From Prado023 sp049688595 (GTDB taxonomy: Bacteria > Actinomycetota > Actinomycetes > S36-B12 > CAIYMF01), in assembly GCA_049688595.1 (NCBI GenBank), contig JBAVLA010000065.1, positions 1-13,408 of the forward strand: 13,408 nucleotides of DNA. The letters run 5' to 3'. Positions 12,137-13,408 of this stretch are shown piece by piece; the stretch's first letter is position 1; each line of letters opens with the position of its first letter. The position numbers and the translations under genes are program-made. The notes under the pieces are model-generated. The model was not told where the DNA came from, ran no database searches, and worked only from the letters and a program-made list of their open reading frames with translations.

Positions 12137-13318
12137 TCAGGCGATCTGGTGCACCCAGCCGAACCGGTCGGCGGCTCGACCCGTCTGGATGTCCAGGAGG
12201 GCGTGGCGCAGTCGCATCGTGATCGGACCGGGCTGCCCGTCGCCGACCACCCACTCGGCGTTGGCGGACTTCACGGATCCGACCGGCGTGACCACGGCGG
12301 CGGTCCCGCACGCGAATACTTCGGAGATCTCTCCGCTGGCATTGCCCGCCTGCCACTGCTCGACGGAGATCCGCTCCTCGCTGGCCGGGATCCCCATGCT
12401 CTGCGCGAGCTTCAGCAGGGAGTCCCGGGTGACTCCGGGCAGCAGGGTGCCGGTCAGCTGGGGCGTGGCCAGCCGGACCGAGTCGCCCTCGCCGAGGACG
12501 AACATGAGGTTCATCCCGCCCATCTCCTCGACCCAGCGACGCTCGATCCCGTCGAGCCAGACCACCTGGTCGCAGCCCTTCTCGGCGGCGTGGGCCTGCG
12601 CGATCAGGGAGGCCGCGTAGTTGCCCGAGCACTTGGCCTCGCCGGTGCCGCCCGGCGCCGCCCGGACGAACTCGGTCGACAGCCACACGCTCACCGGCTT
12701 CACGCCGCGGGGGAAGTACGCGCCCGCCGGCGAGGCCAGCAGGAGGAAGGTGTAGGCGTTGGCCGGGCGCACGCCGAGCCCTACCTCAGTGGCGAACTGG
12801 AACGGCCGCAGGTAGAGCGACTTCTCCGGGTCGTCGCTGACCCAGGCCTCATCGGCCCGGACCAGCGCCTCGACGGAACCCAGGAAGACTTCCTCGGGCA
12901 GCGGGGTCATGGCCAGCCTCGTGGCGCTCCGCACGAACCGGACGGCGTTGGCCTCGGGCCGGAAGGTGGCCAGTCGGCCGTCCGCGTGGCGGTAGGCCTT
13001 CAGCCCCTCGAAGATGGACTGACCGTAGTGGATGAACATGCTGGCCGGGTCGAGGTCCAGCATTGCGTAGTCGACGAGCTCCGGTTCGCCCCAGCCGGTC
13101 GCTGCGGACCAGTCGGCGCGGACCATGTGGTCGGTGAAGTGCCGGCCGAACCCCGGGTTGGCCAGGATGGCCGCTCGCTCGGCGTCGGTGTGCACCGCTC
13201 CGCTGGTGCGGTCGGCGACCTTGGTGGCTGCCCGCCCTGTGACCGGATAGAGCTCGATTCCAGCGGCTGACATCTCAGCGGCGGAGCGGTACCAGGTCGT
13301 GTCAGCGTCGGTGCTCAT
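12137..13318 (-). CDS. ilvE: Branched-chain amino acid aminotransferase
   Basis: A PLP-dependent class IV aminotransferase that performs the last step of leucine, isoleucine and valine synthesis, using glutamate. The 393-residue protein has FIHYGQSIFEGLKAYR (95-110), YLRPFQFATEVGLGVRP (169-185), the PLP lysine Lys229 in GGTGEAKCSGNYAAS, RRWVEEMGGMN (260-270) and FACGTAAVVTPV (335-346). It closely resembles mycobacterial IlvE but is about 25 residues longer at the N-terminus. ATG at 13318 lacks a good Shine-Dalgarno but has a GATACT -10-like hexamer 8 nt upstream, consistent with a leaderless mRNA. ATG at 13273 (codon 16) is an alternative. It lies between the probable leuB and the cimA leader, within a branched-chain amino acid cluster. 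Confidence 0.95.
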   Translation of the reverse strand: MSTDADTTWYRSAAEMSAAGIELYPVTGRAATKVADRTSGAVHTDAERAAILANPGFGRHFTDHMVRADWSAATGWGEPELVDYAMLDLDPASMFIHYGQSIFEGLKAYRHADGRLATFRPEANAVRFVRSATRLAMTPLPEEVFLGSVEALVRADEAWVSDDPEKSLYLRPFQFATEVGLGVRPANAYTFLLLASPAGAYFPRGVKPVSVWLSTEFVRAAPGGTGEAKCSGNYAASLIAQAHAAEKGCDQVVWLDGIERRWVEEMGGMNLMFVLGEGDSVRLATPQLTGTLLPGVTRDSLLKLAQSMGIPASEERISVEQWQAGNASGEISEVFACGTAAVVTPVGSVKSANAEWVVGDGQPGPITMRLRHALLDIQTGRAADRFGWVHQIA

Positions 13319-13326
13319 GGTGGGCC

Positions 13327-13332
13327 AGTATC
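13327..13332 (-). promoter_or_regulatory. Possible ilvE -10 element
   Basis: GATACT on the minus strand (4 of 6 to TATAAT) ends 8 nt before the ilvE ATG. There is no recognisable -35, and no Shine-Dalgarno at normal distance. It is compatible with a near-leaderless ilvE transcript, separate from the upstream gene. Confidence 0.35.
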
Positions 13333-13369
13333 CCCGATCCCTGGCGGTGCCGGTGCAGGTGGCCCGCCC

Positions 13370-13408
13370 TCAGCCGGCCGCCGCCGACAGCGCGTCGCCG
13401 ATCTGGCT
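13370..13408 (-). CDS. leuB: C-terminal end of probable 3-isopropylmalate dehydrogenase
   Basis: Only the last 12 codons and the stop are visible, reading SQIGDALSAAAG. A C-terminus of the form (T/S)xxIGDA(I/L) with an Ala-rich end is usual for LeuB, and leuB is the expected neighbour of ilvE, cimA and leuCD in actinobacteria. If correct, it oxidises 3-isopropylmalate, and 3-methylmalate in the citramalate route. The identification rests on a very short segment plus context. The 51-bp gap to ilvE holds only the possible ilvE -10. Confidence 0.5.
   Translation of the reverse strand, partial: SQIGDALSAAAG

Noticed and set aside
12022..12222. 66-codon plus-strand frame starting MTPEDWDRSACRPEDLDQF
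   Set aside because: It overlaps the 3' end of ilvE antisense for about 85 bp, its second half is Arg/Pro-rich shadow sequence, and it has no clear ribosome binding site or relatives I recognise.
1..13408. CRISPR array, insertion sequence, prophage or attachment site next to the tRNAs
   Set aside because: No spaced direct-repeat array, transposase, integrase or duplicated tRNA 3' end was found. All genes are core housekeeping or biosynthetic.

Overview
The window is ordinary chromosomal DNA from a high-GC actinomycete (Actinomycetota). Three things show this: strong G/C bias at third codon positions; an HU protein with a long Lys/Ala/Pro tail, typical of the actinobacterial HupB type; and an IclR regulator that closely resembles Streptomyces NdgR. 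As I remember the Mycobacterium tuberculosis map, the gene order also parallels its ddlA-gpdA2-hupB-leuD-leuC-IclR-gltX-FAH-leuB segment. I cannot name the genus.

Layout, left to right. Nearly everything is on the minus strand. First come ddl (3' end outside the window), gpsA and plsC, which form a tight envelope-precursor operon, then the nucleoid protein gene hup, then leuD and leuC. A 60-bp divergent promoter region separates leuC from ndgR, the only plus-strand gene. A perfect bidirectional terminator follows ndgR. Beyond it lie tRNA-Glu(CTC) and tRNA-Gln(CTG), an ATP-cone/2-phosphoglycerate-kinase-like gene, gltX, an FAH-family hydrolase gene that overlaps cimA by 4 bp, and cimA itself. 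The cimA gene is preceded by a 430-bp region without a conventional gene. That region holds an Ile/Val-rich leader peptide, a pause-type hairpin and an intrinsic terminator, followed upstream by a 15-bp minisatellite and a 12-bp palindrome. The window ends with ilvE and what is probably the last codons of leuB.

How the genes work together. LeuB, LeuCD, CimA and IlvE together make a near-complete branched-chain amino acid block. CimA makes citramalate from pyruvate and acetyl-CoA, LeuCD isomerises it, LeuB oxidises it to 2-oxobutyrate (the isoleucine precursor), and IlvE performs the last transamination. LeuCD and LeuB also serve leucine synthesis, although no leuA is in the window. Two regulatory layers are visible: a candidate NdgR operator between leuCD and ndgR, and a peptide-dependent transcription attenuator in front of cimA. 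The attenuator is the most interesting element here. Its leader peptide is MIRVVTAPAIIIGRRVDV; the stop codon lies inside a hairpin, and a 12-bp terminator stem with a U-rich tail ends just before the cimA ribosome binding site.

Other points worth a look are a Gln in place of the usual second metal-binding His of CimA, a repeat-encoded Gly/Pro/Ala tail on CimA, and the archaeal-type 2-phosphoglycerate kinase homologue.
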